This document shows positions 5,986 to 6,151 of a DNA stretch of 6,151 nt, in pieces (positions within the stretch are counted from its first letter, which is position 1; the number at the start of each line of letters is the position of its first letter). Source of the stretch: Clostridiales bacterium UBA735 (GTDB taxonomy: Bacteria; Bacillota; Clostridia; Oscillospirales; Oscillospiraceae); contig DBLB01000078.1 in NCBI GenBank assembly GCA_002298695.1, forward strand, positions 1 through 6,151. Reading direction: 5' to 3'. The notes under the pieces were generated by a model. It was given only the letters and a program-made list of their open reading frames with translations. It searched no databases and was not told where the DNA came from. Both the position numbers and the translations under genes were made by a program.

Positions 5986-6014
5986 AGCCTATGCCCCCGG
6001 CATGGGAATATGCC
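5986..6014 (-). promoter_or_regulatory. Candidate sigma-E promoter of the spoIIIA operon
   Basis: On the minus strand GGCATATT (6014-6007) resembles the sigma-E -35 (ATATT core). After a 13-nt spacer, CATAGGCT (5993-5986) matches the CATA start and final T of the sigma-E -10 (CATACA-T). Sigma-E dependence of spoIIIA is established in B. subtilis, so sequence and context agree. Transcription would begin near 5980, leaving a leader of only about 12 nt with GGAAG at its very 5' end. Confidence 0.65.
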
Positions 6015-6021
6015 TGCCGCA

Positions 6022-6060
6022 GCAGATACGTAAAAAGCAGCGCCGCAGATACGCAAAAAG
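6022..6060. repeat. 16-bp imperfect direct repeat upstream of spoIIIAA promoter
   Basis: GCAGATACGTAAAAAG (6022-6037) recurs as GCAGATACGCAAAAAG (6045-6060), 15 of 16 bases identical, with a 23-bp period, about two helical turns. It lies between the sigma-E -35 box and the tRNA promoter. It may be a binding site pair for a regulator or simply a local duplication. Confidence 0.7.
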
Positions 6061-6064
6061 ATGC

Positions 6065-6093
6065 TTGACAAGCGTCCAGAAGCATGCTATTAT
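6065..6093 (+). promoter_or_regulatory. Sigma-A promoter of tRNA-Thr
   Basis: A perfect TTGACA (6065-6070), 17-nt spacer and TATTAT (6088-6093), preceded by TGC (6085-6087) as an extended -10. The start should be near 6100, about 13 nt before the mature tRNA. The -35 is embedded in the perfect 11-bp palindrome GCTTGACAAGC (6063-6073). Confidence 0.85.
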
Positions 6094-6112
6094 ACTCAAG
6101 CTGAATGGCAAT

Positions 6113-6151
6113 GCTAGTGTGGCTCAGTCGGTAGAGCAGCTGATTCGTAAT
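6113..6151 (+). tRNA. tRNA-Thr (anticodon CGT), 5' half
   Basis: The 5' half of a tRNA is cut by the right edge. Acceptor strand GCTAGTG (6113-6119), TG linker, D stem GCTC (6122-6125) pairing with GAGC (6134-6137), loop AGTCGGTA, then anticodon stem GCTGA (6139-6143) and loop TTCGTAA (6144-6150). The anticodon CGT (6146-6148) reads ACG threonine codons, suiting a GC-rich genome. The T arm and 3' end lie outside, so the acceptor stem cannot be checked. Confidence 0.9.

Noticed and set aside
6063..6073. SpoIIID-like site around TTGACAAGC
   Set aside because: The match to the loose SpoIIID consensus is partial and coincides with a perfect -35 hexamer, which explains the sequence sufficiently.
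5969..6085. A 39-residue hydrophobic N-terminal extension of SpoIIIAA starting at 6085
   Set aside because: It is unlike SpoIIIAA N-termini and would be read through the direct repeat and the sigma-E promoter. The ATG at 5968 has a proper ribosome binding site and the expected family start.
6089..6094. A perfect TATAAT on the minus strand that could be a vegetative promoter for spoIIIA
   Set aside because: It is the reverse complement of the AT-rich stretch at the tRNA -10, and the position 17 nt upstream (CTAGCA) has no -35 resemblance.
6113..6151. tRNA gene as an integration site for a genomic island
   Set aside because: The 3' end and everything beyond it lie outside the window, and no integrase or attachment repeat is seen.

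Overview
The window is a slice of a high-GC, endospore-forming Clostridia chromosome. An Oscillospiraceae/Ruminococcaceae-type gut anaerobe is my inference from base composition, protein style and gene order; no species marker is present. Nearly all of it is minus-strand coding sequence. Two operons read leftwards, and a divergent tRNA gene starts at the right edge.

Right to left on the minus strand, positions 5968 to 1409 hold a complete eight-gene spoIIIA operon: spoIIIAA (ATPase), AB, AC, AD, AE (membrane proteins), and AF, AG, AH (membrane-anchored proteins that form or contact rings). In sporulating Firmicutes this mother-cell operon builds the secretion-like SpoIIIA-SpoIIQ 'feeding tube' across the double membrane around the engulfed forespore, needed for late forespore gene expression. 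The genes overlap or are 2-11 nt apart. A sigma-E-like promoter lies directly before spoIIIAA, a second sigma-E/G-like promoter is visible inside spoIIIAF, and a strong intrinsic terminator follows spoIIIAH.

Positions 1342 to 1 hold a second, vegetative-type operon. It has a good sigma-A promoter with an extended -10, then an Asp23/YqhY-family gene, nusB, and the first 137 codons of a Kae1/TsaD-like 'peptidase M22' paralogue that is cut by the left edge and overlaps nusB by one base. The order spoIIIA - yqhY - nusB matches the Bacillus subtilis neighbourhood, except that accB-accC, which sit between spoIIIAH and yqhY in B. subtilis, are absent.

At the right edge, a tRNA-Thr(CGT) gene on the plus strand is cut just after its anticodon loop. 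It is driven by a near-consensus vegetative promoter. The 144-bp divergent spacer also holds a 16-bp direct repeat just upstream of the sigma-E promoter.

I see no mobile element, CRISPR array, defence system or clearly undescribed system. The worthwhile observations concern regulation and the compact architecture of a known sporulation machine.
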